Assembly (NCBI GenBank): GCA_016702705.1
Contig: JADJDM010000012.1
Span: 62,001-126,000 of the forward strand
Origin: Bacteroidota bacterium
GTDB lineage: Bacteria > Bacteroidota > Bacteroidia > B-17B0 > Aurantibacillaceae
Direction of reading: 5' to 3'
Length of the DNA stretch: 64,000 nucleotides
The notes beneath the pieces are model-generated. The model searched no databases. It was not told where the DNA came from and worked only from the letters and a program-made list of their open reading frames with translations. Every line of letters begins with the position of its first letter. Positions within the stretch are counted from its first letter, which is position 1. The position numbers and the translations under genes are program-made. This document shows positions 48,006 to 55,287 of this stretch, piece after piece.

Positions 48006-48320
48006 ATGGATAAAGAAACAGAAATACATTTTAATAAAGACTTAGTACTAAGAGAAAAACTAGCGCTTCAACGCACTGTTATGGCTAATCAAACAACATT
48101 ATTGTCATTCCTCAGAACAGCCATGTATTTCTTAGTTGCAGGAATTAGTATTGGAAGTCTAATTAAACTTGAAAACAGTATCTCCATTCAATTAGCGTTT
48201 TTTATTGCTTCATTTATAATTTTAATTATAGGTATAGCAAACTACTTTCGCCAAAAACGAAAAATAAATGAAAGTGAAATACATATTGGAAATTATAAGA
48301 TAGATTATTTGAACAAATAA
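48006..48320 (+). CDS. DUF202 family membrane protein
   Basis: A 104-residue protein with the DUF202 pattern LALQRTVMANQTTLLSFLRTA (in parts: ERT-like LQRTVMAN, TLLSFLRTAM) and two membrane helices. It is the last gene of the 45.9-48.3 kb operon; its stop codon abuts the stop of the convergent methyltransferase gene with no gap. Function unknown. Confidence 0.8.
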   Translation: MDKETEIHFNKDLVLREKLALQRTVMANQTTLLSFLRTAMYFLVAGISIGSLIKLENSISIQLAFFIASFIILIIGIANYFRQKRKINESEIHIGNYKIDYLNK

Positions 48321-49016
48321 TTACTCAAACATCAACATATACTGATATGGTAAAGTTGTTGTGTCTGTTTTATTCACAACTAAGCCAGCTTCTTTTAGTT
48401 CAGTAATAATTTTGCTGTGGTTCATTTTCATTTCATCTGGCGGGCCAACTTCAAAATCTCCTTTTTTAAAATCAACAATAACTAGTTTCCCCGCTTTTTT
48501 TAATCCACTTTTTACTTTTGAAAAATATTCCTTTCTGTTCTCGATATGATGATAAACATCTATCATAAAAACCAAATCAGCTTCATTTGCTTCAACAGGT
48601 GGGTTTTCATATTCAGCTTTACGAACCGTTATATTTTTAGATTTTGAATCAAGCAATCGTTTTTTCATGTAATCTAAAAAACGTTCGTCAGGATCAGCAG
48701 CAATTAGCTTAGCGCTTGGTTCATTAATTTTAAAAGTAAAATAACCTGTTCCTGCGCCAATATCAATAACCGTTTTGTTTTTTAAGTCGCCAAAAAATTT
48801 AATCACTTCAGCTGACTTCTGCCACTCTTCTCGCTCTGGATTTTCAAAGCCAGCTGCTAATTCATTAAAATCAGTTTTATTCATGTGATGGTTTGCATGG
48901 CCATGATGATGTTCTTCAACAGCAACAGAATCCTTTTTTTCATCGCTTACTTTTTCTGCATTTCCGCAAGCCATAAGAAATATCAAAGACAAACTAGCTA
49001 ACAAATTATTTTTCAT
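48321..49016 (-). CDS. Lipoprotein SAM-dependent methyltransferase
   Basis: 231 residues from the ATG at 49016, which opens a lipoprotein signal with lipobox FLMAC; the open extension to 49058 is not needed. A His-rich linker follows (HHHGHANHHMN). The Rossmann methyltransferase domain has VIDIGAGTGYFTF, AADPDERF and DLVFMIDVYHHI. A methyltransferase that is both exported and lipid-anchored is unusual, but this type occurs in Bacteroidota. The substrate is unknown. Confidence 0.82.
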   Translation of the reverse strand: MKNNLLASLSLIFLMACGNAEKVSDEKKDSVAVEEHHHGHANHHMNKTDFNELAAGFENPEREEWQKSAEVIKFFGDLKNKTVIDIGAGTGYFTFKINEPSAKLIAADPDERFLDYMKKRLLDSKSKNITVRKAEYENPPVEANEADLVFMIDVYHHIENRKEYFSKVKSGLKKAGKLVIVDFKKGDFEVGPPDEMKMNHSKIITELKEAGLVVNKTDTTTLPYQYMLMFE

Positions 49017-49076
49017 GCTTAATTTTTCTTCAAAGTTAACCAAATAATTACAGAGCATCTTTCAAACAAAATCGAA

Positions 49077-49121
49077 AGTAACAAAAGTTGCATAAGTATA
49101 ATTTTACTTGAACTAACTTTA
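49077..49121 (+). promoter_or_regulatory. Operator and -7-like element of the periplasmic DsrE gene
   Basis: AGTAAC-AAAA-GTTGCA (49077-49092) matches the palindrome TGTAAC-N4-GTTACA at 10 of 12 positions; TAACTTTA (49114-49121) differs from TAnnTTTG only in the last base. Spacing from centre is 29.5 bases. Confidence 0.5.
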
Positions 49122-49143
49122 TCTCAAATTAAATCTAATTCCA

Positions 49144-49608
49144 ATGAAAACAAATTTTAAATTATTTGCAATAATTATACTCCTAAGTACTTTTAGCGCC
49201 TTTTCTCAAAAACAAGCCAGTTATAAATGCCCTGATGATGAGAAAGCTGCCACTCCAAAATCAGAGCATAAAATTGTGTTTCAACTTACAACAAACGACA
49301 CGTTAGCTCACAAGGCTTTAATGAAACAACTCACAAATATTAAATCTGTTGCTCCAGAAACTAAAATAGAAGTAGTTTGCCATGGGCCTGGATTAGATAT
49401 GCTTGTTTTAGGTAAAACCACAGTATTAAAAGGTATACAATCTGCTAAAGAAAAAGGTGTAGAATTTATGGCCTGCGAATTTTCGATGAAAGAGCGTAAA
49501 GTAGACAAAGAATCAATCATAAAAGAATCAGGCTTTGTAGCCGCAGGTATTATTGAAATTGTAAGTAAACAAGAGCAAGGTTGGTCGTATATTAAATCAG
49601 GGTTTTAA
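49144..49608 (+). CDS. Periplasmic DsrE-family protein
   Basis: A 154-residue protein with a signal peptide (LFAIIILLSTFSAFSQ) and a DsrE/DsrF-like domain with IVFQLTTNDTLAHKALMKQL (in parts), KIEVVCHGPGLDMLVLG and FMACEFSMKER. The two cysteines could carry sulfur. It is distinct from the cytoplasmic DsrE-like gene at 42552. Its promoter has the shared operator. Confidence 0.85.
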   Translation: MKTNFKLFAIIILLSTFSAFSQKQASYKCPDDEKAATPKSEHKIVFQLTTNDTLAHKALMKQLTNIKSVAPETKIEVVCHGPGLDMLVLGKTTVLKGIQSAKEKGVEFMACEFSMKERKVDKESIIKESGFVAAGIIEIVSKQEQGWSYIKSGF

Positions 49609-49708
49609 ATTTAATTCCTAAAAATTCAACTCTCAATCCGTAATAATTACTTGAATCCTTAAAAATGATAACCCCTTAAACTTTGAAGATTAAATTTAAA
49701 AAACCAAC

Positions 49709-50104
49709 ATATTAAAAGGAACCAAAGTTTATAGTGTATTTGGTAACAAATGTCCAAAGTGCCAAGAAGGTGATTTTTTCATTACACAAAACCCTTACAA
49801 TTTAAAAAAATTCGACAAAATGCACGAGGCATGTTCTGTGTGCGGAGAAAAATTCGAAAAGGAACCTGGATTCTATCAAGGTGCTATGTATGTAAATTAT
49901 GCTTTATCTGTTGCTGCCGGCGTAGGTTGGTTTATAATCATCTATCTCCTTTATGGTTTTGATCCACTGATCTATGTAATATCATTTTCAATAGTATTAC
50001 TGTTGCTTCTTCCTCTTATGTTTAGAATAGGTAGATTGCTTTGGATTAATTTTTTTGTCAAGTATGACAAAAACTGGAAGCAGTTTAATAACACTAAGAA
50101 ATAA
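49709..50104 (+). CDS. DUF983 family membrane protein, start unclear
   Basis: The protein has a zinc-ribbon-like start (NKCPKCQEGDFF, then EACSVCGEKFEKEPGFYQGAMYVNYA) and two membrane helices, as in DUF983. Family members begin close to KGTKVYS. In this frame a stop lies at 49697 and the only codon in the right place is ATA at 49709 before LKGTKVYS; either a base error (ATG to ATA) or an unusual start. The later ATG at 49820 would remove half the zinc ribbon. Confidence 0.7.
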   Translation: MLKGTKVYSVFGNKCPKCQEGDFFITQNPYNLKKFDKMHEACSVCGEKFEKEPGFYQGAMYVNYALSVAAGVGWFIIIYLLYGFDPLIYVISFSIVLLLLLPLMFRIGRLLWINFFVKYDKNWKQFNNTKK

Positions 50105-50131
50105 AGGTAATTACATCATACGCCCACCAAT

Positions 50132-50164
50132 GAGGCTATCTTTCATCAGATAGTCTCTTTTTAT
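50132..50164 (+). terminator. Terminator after the DUF983 gene
   Basis: GAGGCTATCT/AGATAGTCTC pairs with one G-T, loop TTCATC, followed by a T run. Confidence 0.8.
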
Positions 50165-50166
50165 TA

Positions 50167-50260
50167 TGTAACCTTTGTTACTTAAGCAATTTGAACATTA
50201 AAATTACATCCAAAAACTGACTTAACTCATGCTTTTTTACTTCTTTATAACTGAACTTTG
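50167..50260 (+). promoter_or_regulatory. Operators and -7-like element of the small membrane protein / second PDO-rhodanese unit
   Basis: TGTAAC-CTTT-GTTACT (50167-50182) is almost perfect but lies 78.5 bases above the likely -7 element GAACTTTG (50253-50260). A second palindrome TGAC-TTAA-CTCA (50218-50229) has the 29.5-base spacing instead. The string ACTTTGCGTCA here is also found at the TauE promoter (CCTTTGCGTCA). Confidence 0.5.
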
Positions 50261-50285
50261 CGTCAACAAATAAATTCAAATTATC

Positions 50286-50429
50286 ATGTTAGTAGCCATC
50301 ATATTAATTATTCTTATTCTTCACTTTGTAGTCGGTTTTGGCTACTTAGTTTATAAACTATCACCTAGAAAAAAAGAAATTATTTCAAGTGCAGATGAAA
50401 CTATATTAAGAACAATAGATAAAAATTAA
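50286..50429 (+). CDS. Small single-pass membrane protein
   Basis: A 47-residue protein, too short for most gene finders. One membrane helix (VAIILIILILHFVVGFGYLVY, in parts VAIILIILILHFVVG) is followed by a basic SPRKK turn and an acidic cytoplasmic tail. The position after a promoter with the shared operator and in front of the second PDO-rhodanese gene supports a real gene. The type resembles small accessory membrane proteins; function unknown. Confidence 0.5.
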   Translation: MLVAIILIILILHFVVGFGYLVYKLSPRKKEIISSADETILRTIDKN

Positions 50430-50522
50430 TCTCATGAATACCTGTGGAAGCAGATGCCCTTAGTTACATAATTGCTTAGGGGGCTAAATTAAAATTAATA
50501 ATAATTATAAAGACTAAACAAA

Positions 50523-51941
50523 ATGAAAATAGAACAAATTTATACAGGATGTATTGCTCATGCAGCATACTATATCGAAAACAACGGTGAGGCAGCAATC
50601 TTTGATCCATTAAGAGAAGTACAACCATACATCGATAGAGCAAAAAAAGACAATGCAAAAATCAAGTACGTTTTCGAAACACATTTTCATGCAGACTTTG
50701 TAAGCGGGCATTTAGATTTAATGAAAAAAGCAGGTGCGCAAATTGTTTTTGGTCCAACAGCAAAGCCAGCTTATGAAGCAATTACCGCTGAAGATGGACA
50801 GGTGTTTAAAATTGGCAATTACAGCATTAAAGTAATACATACTCCTGGCCATACAATGGAAAGCACAACCTATTTATTAGTTGATGAAAATGGAAAAGAG
50901 CATGGAATAATTACAGGTGATACATTGTTTATTGGCGATGTAGGGCGACCAGATTTAGCTCAACATGTTATTGCTGATTTGACAGAAGAAAAATTAGCAG
51001 CACATTTATTTGACTCTCTTCGTAATAAAATTATGCCTTTATCGGATGATTTAATTGTGTATCCTAATCACGGGGCAGGCAGTGCATGCGGAAAAAACAT
51101 GAGTAAGGAAACGACTGACACTCTAGGAAATCAGAAAAAAGTAAACTATGCCTTAAATCCAAATTTATCTAAAGAGGAATTTATAAAAGTTCTACTATCA
51201 GGATTAATGCCTCCTCCAGGTTATTTTCCACAAAACGTTTTAATGAATATTAAAGGATACGAAAGTTTTGATGATGTAAAACAAAAAGGAACTCGTGCTT
51301 TATCAGTACGCGAATTTGAAGCAGCTGCAAACGAAACCCAAGCATTGGTAATTGACACAAGAGACGCTCAAACTTTTGCAAAAGGTTTTATACCAAACTC
51401 AATTAATATTGGAATTGATGGAAGTTTCGCTACATGGGTTGGAACCTTAGTGCCAAGTGTGAAACAAGAGCTTTTAATTGTTGCTGACAATGGCAGAGAA
51501 GAAGAGGTAATTACACGATTAGCTCGAGTTGGATACGATAATGCTTTAGGATATTTAAAAGGCGGATTCAACGAATGGAAAGCAGCTGGTATAGAAACCG
51601 ATGAAATCATTTCAGTAGATGTTGAAGAATTTGCCAAGAAAATGGAAACTGAAAAAATCAATATTCTGGATGTAAGAAAAGCAAGCGAATTTTACAGTGA
51701 ACACATCGTTGATGCAATTAGTGGGCCGTTAGATTCGGTTAACGACTCCATGACGCTAATTGATAAACAAAAAACATATTACGTGCATTGTGCAGGCGGT
51801 TATCGTTCAATGGTATTCATTTCTATTCTTCGCGCAAGAGGTTACAGAAACTTAATTGACGTAAAAGGTGGCTTTACTGAAATAAAAAAGAACACTAAAT
51901 TTAAAATCACAGATTACGTTTGTCCAACAACCATGCTGTAA
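50523..51941 (+). CDS. Persulfide dioxygenase-rhodanese fusion, second copy
   Basis: A 472-residue paralogue of the protein at 43980, with the same three-domain layout: MBL with THFHADFVSGH, HTPGHTMES, TGDTLFIGDVGRPDL and YPNHGAGSACG; an inactive first rhodanese (ADNGREEEV); and an active second rhodanese with HCAGGYRS. The first 20 residues are nearly the same in both proteins, but the rhodanese parts differ clearly, which argues against a recent duplication. It ends before a strong terminator at 51961. Confidence 0.92.
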   Translation: MKIEQIYTGCIAHAAYYIENNGEAAIFDPLREVQPYIDRAKKDNAKIKYVFETHFHADFVSGHLDLMKKAGAQIVFGPTAKPAYEAITAEDGQVFKIGNYSIKVIHTPGHTMESTTYLLVDENGKEHGIITGDTLFIGDVGRPDLAQHVIADLTEEKLAAHLFDSLRNKIMPLSDDLIVYPNHGAGSACGKNMSKETTDTLGNQKKVNYALNPNLSKEEFIKVLLSGLMPPPGYFPQNVLMNIKGYESFDDVKQKGTRALSVREFEAAANETQALVIDTRDAQTFAKGFIPNSINIGIDGSFATWVGTLVPSVKQELLIVADNGREEEVITRLARVGYDNALGYLKGGFNEWKAAGIETDEIISVDVEEFAKKMETEKINILDVRKASEFYSEHIVDAISGPLDSVNDSMTLIDKQKTYYVHCAGGYRSMVFISILRARGYRNLIDVKGGFTEIKKNTKFKITDYVCPTTML

Positions 51942-51960
51942 ACAGCTCATTAAACCATTA

Positions 51961-51986
51961 AAAAGGAGGCTAAATAGCCTCCTTTT
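51961..51986 (+). terminator. Terminator after the second PDO-rhodanese gene
   Basis: A perfect 12-bp stem AAAAGGAGGCTA/TAGCCTCCTTTT with a 2-base AA gap, followed by T. Confidence 0.9.
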
Positions 51987-51992
51987 TTGTTA

Positions 51993-52038
51993 TGTAACAT
52001 TTGTAACCGTTTGGCAACTGACTTAGGTCATACATTTG
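51993..52038 (+). promoter_or_regulatory. Operators and -7 element of the thiosulfate operon
   Basis: TGTAAC-ATTT-GTAACC (51993-52008), TGAC-TTAG-GTCA (52019-52030), and the perfect -7 element TACATTTG (52031-52038). The first operator is 30.5 bases from the -7 element; the second, a perfect palindrome, abuts it and would block RNA polymerase if occupied. Confidence 0.7.
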
Positions 52039-52055
52039 TAAAAACAAAAAGAGAA

Positions 52056-52364
52056 ATGCTATCTATATTAAAAAAATTATTCGGAACTGCATCAGTTGAT
52101 TTATCACAACTGATTAAAGAAGGGGCGGTTATTATTGATGTGCGCAGTAAAGGAGAATTTAGCACAGGTCATGCAAAAGGTTCAATAAACATTCCATTAG
52201 AAAAAATTGCTGCTGATTTAGAATCTTTGAAAAAATACAATCAAATCATTGTATGTTGCAGAAGCGGAAATAGAAGCGGGGCAGCAAAAAGAACCTTAGA
52301 ATCAAAAGGATTTAAAAACATAACAAACGGCGGAAGCTGGCAAAACGTAAACCAATATATTTAA
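52056..52364 (+). CDS. Single-domain rhodanese
   Basis: 102 residues from the ATG at 52056, 17 bases after the -7 element; the longer open frame starts inside the terminator and cannot be used. It has VIIDVRSKGEFSTGHAKGSINIP and the active-site loop CCRSGNRSG. Without a signal peptide it acts in the cytoplasm. It is the first gene of a seven-gene operon with gaps of 1-13 bases ending with the SoxB-like gene. Confidence 0.88.
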   Translation: MLSILKKLFGTASVDLSQLIKEGAVIIDVRSKGEFSTGHAKGSINIPLEKIAADLESLKKYNQIIVCCRSGNRSGAAKRTLESKGFKNITNGGSWQNVNQYI

Positions 52365-52368
52365 TTAC

Positions 52369-53205
52369 ATGGAAACTTTAAAAGTACTAATACCAACAGA
52401 TTTTTCGGTACAAGCCGAATATGCTTACCTTATGGTTAAAAAACTAGAAGAGAAAGCTCCCATCGATATCCACTTCGTGCATGTGTTAGACGTGCCTGAT
52501 ACGGTAACAATGGATAAAAACGGCAAAATAGAGACTTGTGGCGAGATAGATGTAAACTACATTATATCCCAAAAAGAAATTGCCGAAAGGAAATTAAACA
52601 ACTTAAAAACACTTTACGGTAATCATATATCAACCGAATTAGTTCTAGGTAAAGTAACAGATGCAATTGTTTCTTATTCGGAAGAAAATAAATTTGACCT
52701 AATTGTGATGGGCACTAAAGGTGCTTGGGGCCTAAAAGAAAAACTTTCAGGTTCTGAAACGCAATTCATTGCAAGAAAATCTAAAACACCCCTACTCTCT
52801 TTAATGTGCGACAGGTCTGATTTAGTAATCAGCAACATATTACTTGTTCACGATTTCAGACATGTTGAAGATGATAATTTAAGTTTGTTAAAAAAATTGG
52901 TCCTTGCATTTGGCGCGAAAGTGCATTTATTACAAGTTGTTTCAAATCAAAACGAACAAGAAAAAAACAATCTACTAAATTTAATGGATGAATACGCGAA
53001 AGTAAATAACATTAGTAATTACGAAAAACATTTGCTGAGCGACTCAGATGTTGAGAATGGTGTAATCCATTTTAATCAAATGCATGATGTAGACATTGTT
53101 TGTATTGGCACACATGGTAGAGGTGGTTTGTTCCACTCAAGCGCTACCGAAAAATTAATTAATCATTTATTCAAACCAATCATTTCATTTCACTTAAAAA
53201 ACTAA
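52369..53205 (+). CDS. Tandem universal stress protein (UspA)
   Basis: A 278-residue protein with two Usp domains: KVLIPTDFSVQAEYAY...LIVMGTKGAWGLKE (in parts) in the first and NILLVHDFRH...VCIGTHGRGG in the second, which has the ATP-binding-type GTHGRGG. In the operon it lies between a rhodanese and the thiosulfate transporter; Usp proteins often accompany energy-metabolism genes. Confidence 0.88.
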   Translation: METLKVLIPTDFSVQAEYAYLMVKKLEEKAPIDIHFVHVLDVPDTVTMDKNGKIETCGEIDVNYIISQKEIAERKLNNLKTLYGNHISTELVLGKVTDAIVSYSEENKFDLIVMGTKGAWGLKEKLSGSETQFIARKSKTPLLSLMCDRSDLVISNILLVHDFRHVEDDNLSLLKKLVLAFGAKVHLLQVVSNQNEQEKNNLLNLMDEYAKVNNISNYEKHLLSDSDVENGVIHFNQMHDVDIVCIGTHGRGGLFHSSATEKLINHLFKPIISFHLKN

Positions 53206-53211
53206 TTTATT

Positions 53212-53769
53212 ATGCCTGATTTTATAACACAAACATGGTCGTGGTGGTTTTCTGGAGCAATGATTGCAGGAATCATGTTTTTCTTGCTTTACTTTGGTCA
53301 ATCATTTGGATTTTCATCTAACCTCCGCACAATATGCGCTGCAACAGGTTGCGGAAAAGCCTCTAAATTTTTCGACTTTAATTGGAAAGCACAAACCTGG
53401 AATCTAGTATTCTTAGTTGGTGCAATTCTTGGCGGATTTATAGCGCATCAATTTTTATCTACAGATGCGCCCATTGCAATTTCGGACGCTACACTTAACG
53501 ATTTAAAACAATTGGGTTTTGCTGCACCAACATCTGTGCAACCAAGCGAACTTTTTAGTTTAGAATCATTACTTTCTGTTAAAGGTTTTTCAATACTCGC
53601 TATTGGTGGTTTAATGGTGGGTTTTGGCTCAAGATATGCAGGAGGCTGCACATCGGGGCATGCCATCAGTGGTTTATCAGATTTACAACTACCTTCACTA
53701 ATTGCTGTAATGGGCTTTTTTATTGGCGGTTTAATTATGACATTTTTAATAATCCCCTTAATTTTTTAA
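53212..53769 (+). CDS. YeeE/YedE (TsuA-like) transporter, first half
   Basis: A 185-residue membrane protein with four or five helices, the motif CAATGCGKAS and the family signature GFGSRYAGGCTSGHAISG (shown in parts: GSRYAGGCTSGH). The full-length relative TsuA takes up thiosulfate by a relay of conserved cysteines. Here the transporter is in two genes, this one and the next, separated by one base; together they should form the pore. Confidence 0.88.
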   Translation: MPDFITQTWSWWFSGAMIAGIMFFLLYFGQSFGFSSNLRTICAATGCGKASKFFDFNWKAQTWNLVFLVGAILGGFIAHQFLSTDAPIAISDATLNDLKQLGFAAPTSVQPSELFSLESLLSVKGFSILAIGGLMVGFGSRYAGGCTSGHAISGLSDLQLPSLIAVMGFFIGGLIMTFLIIPLIF

Positions 53770-53770
53770 T

Positions 53771-54184
53771 ATGAAGTTTATAAAATTTTTATTGTTAGGA
53801 ACCGTATTCGGAATTGTAATGGCGAAATCAGAAGCTTTGTCGTGGTATCGTATACAAGAGATGTTCCGCTTTCAAGCATTTCATATGTACGGAATAATTG
53901 GAACAGATGTTACACTAGGTGTAATTGGAGTAGCACTTATAAAGAAATATAAGATTAGAGATTTCCATGGGAATCCCATCAAATTTTTTCCAAAAGAAAA
54001 ATCTATTGCTAGATATTTAATCGGCGGTTCCATCTTTGGATTAGGCTGGGCTTTAAGCGGGGCATGTCCAGGACCAATGGTAGTAAATATTGGTTACGGA
54101 TTTCTTACTATGAGTGTTGTTTTTATCTTTGCTCTAATCGGTACTTTTCTTTATGGTTTATTAAAAGATAAATTACCTCACTAA
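53771..54184 (+). CDS. YeeE/YedE (TsuA-like) transporter, second half
   Basis: A 137-residue membrane protein of the DUF6691/YeeE type with IGGSIFGLGWALSGACPGPM, whose cysteine is the second half-site of the thiosulfate relay. It starts one base after the first half, so both subunits should be made in equal amounts. Confidence 0.88.
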   Translation: MKFIKFLLLGTVFGIVMAKSEALSWYRIQEMFRFQAFHMYGIIGTDVTLGVIGVALIKKYKIRDFHGNPIKFFPKEKSIARYLIGGSIFGLGWALSGACPGPMVVNIGYGFLTMSVVFIFALIGTFLYGLLKDKLPH

Positions 54185-54197
54185 AAAATCTTTCGTT

Positions 54198-55286
54198 ATG
54201 AATAATCAACCAAAAGCAGATAAAGAGTTAGCACGTTTAGTTTCTAAACTAATCAATGTAATTATTGTGTTAATGGTAATGGTAGTTGCCTTAAGTGCTT
54301 TGCTATTTTTTTACATTCCCGAACCAAAAGAAGAAATAAAAGTACAAGGTCCAGAGCCTGATCAATATGGTAATTTTACTGATGCAGCTAAACAAGAAGC
54401 GCTAAAAGTTAAAGACACCACTAACTATTGGATAGCTCCAGAAACTTCTGTTCTTGAAGGAAATCCAGCAAAGGAAAAAATTCTTTATGGTCAAGATTTA
54501 ATTGCACACACTGCAAATTATTTTGGTCCACAAGGAAAAGTTTTTAAATCTTCAACAAACGGAATGAATTGCCAGAACTGCCACTTAAACGCCGGAACAA
54601 AAATATTTGGCAATAACTATTCGGCTGTAGCATCCACATACCCAAAGTTTAGAGCGCGCTCTGGGCAAATTGAAGACATGTACAAACGTGTGAATGATTG
54701 TTTCGAAAGAAGTTTAAATGGCAAAGCAATCGACACCAACTCCAACGAAATGCAAGCAATTGTTGCTTACATTAAATGGTTAGGAACAGATGTAAAAAAT
54801 GGAACTGTACCTGAAGGTGCTGGTTTAAAAAAATTAGCCTTTTTAGATAGAGCAGCAAATCCTGAAAATGGAAAAACGGTTTACACACAAAAATGCGCAA
54901 GCTGTCATCAAGCTAATGGAGAAGGCATAATGAATGGCGACAAAACAGCTTACACCTATCCTCCGCTTTGGGGTAACAATAGTTATAATGATGGCGCAGG
55001 ATTATTTCGTTTATCCAATTTTGCAAAGTATGTAAAATACAATATGCCTCTTGGTGTTAATCACGATAGTCCACAACTTACAGATGAAGAAGCTTGGGAT
55101 GTTGCCGCATTTGTTAACTCTCAAGTACGTCCTAAAAAAGACATTAAAAAAGATTGGCCGAAAATAGAGGAAAAACCATTTGACCATCCCTTTGGTCCAT
55201 ACAAAGATGGATTCAGTGAAGAAGAACACAAATATGGTCCTTATCAACCAATAAAAGATAAACTGGCCGCATTAAAAAATAAATAA
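54198..55286 (+). CDS. tsdA: Dihaem cytochrome c, TsdA-like thiosulfate dehydrogenase
   Basis: A 362-residue protein with one N-terminal membrane anchor (about 18-40) and two class I haem sites: CQNCH (125-129) and CASCH (233-237). TsdA enzymes use a cysteine as the axial ligand of the active-site haem; Cys168 in VNDCFERS is at the matching place, and Met283 in YNMPLGV can bind the second haem. TsdA couples two thiosulfates to tetrathionate, or works in reverse. The membrane anchor instead of a free periplasmic form is notable. It sits between the thiosulfate transporter and an outer-membrane porin. Confidence 0.8.
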   Translation: MNNQPKADKELARLVSKLINVIIVLMVMVVALSALLFFYIPEPKEEIKVQGPEPDQYGNFTDAAKQEALKVKDTTNYWIAPETSVLEGNPAKEKILYGQDLIAHTANYFGPQGKVFKSSTNGMNCQNCHLNAGTKIFGNNYSAVASTYPKFRARSGQIEDMYKRVNDCFERSLNGKAIDTNSNEMQAIVAYIKWLGTDVKNGTVPEGAGLKKLAFLDRAANPENGKTVYTQKCASCHQANGEGIMNGDKTAYTYPPLWGNNSYNDGAGLFRLSNFAKYVKYNMPLGVNHDSPQLTDEEAWDVAAFVNSQVRPKKDIKKDWPKIEEKPFDHPFGPYKDGFSEEEHKYGPYQPIKDKLAALKNK

Positions 55287-55287
55287 A

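Noticed and set aside
51987..52055. Longer N-terminus of the single-domain rhodanese
   Set aside because: It would start before the -7 element and at the end of the preceding terminator.
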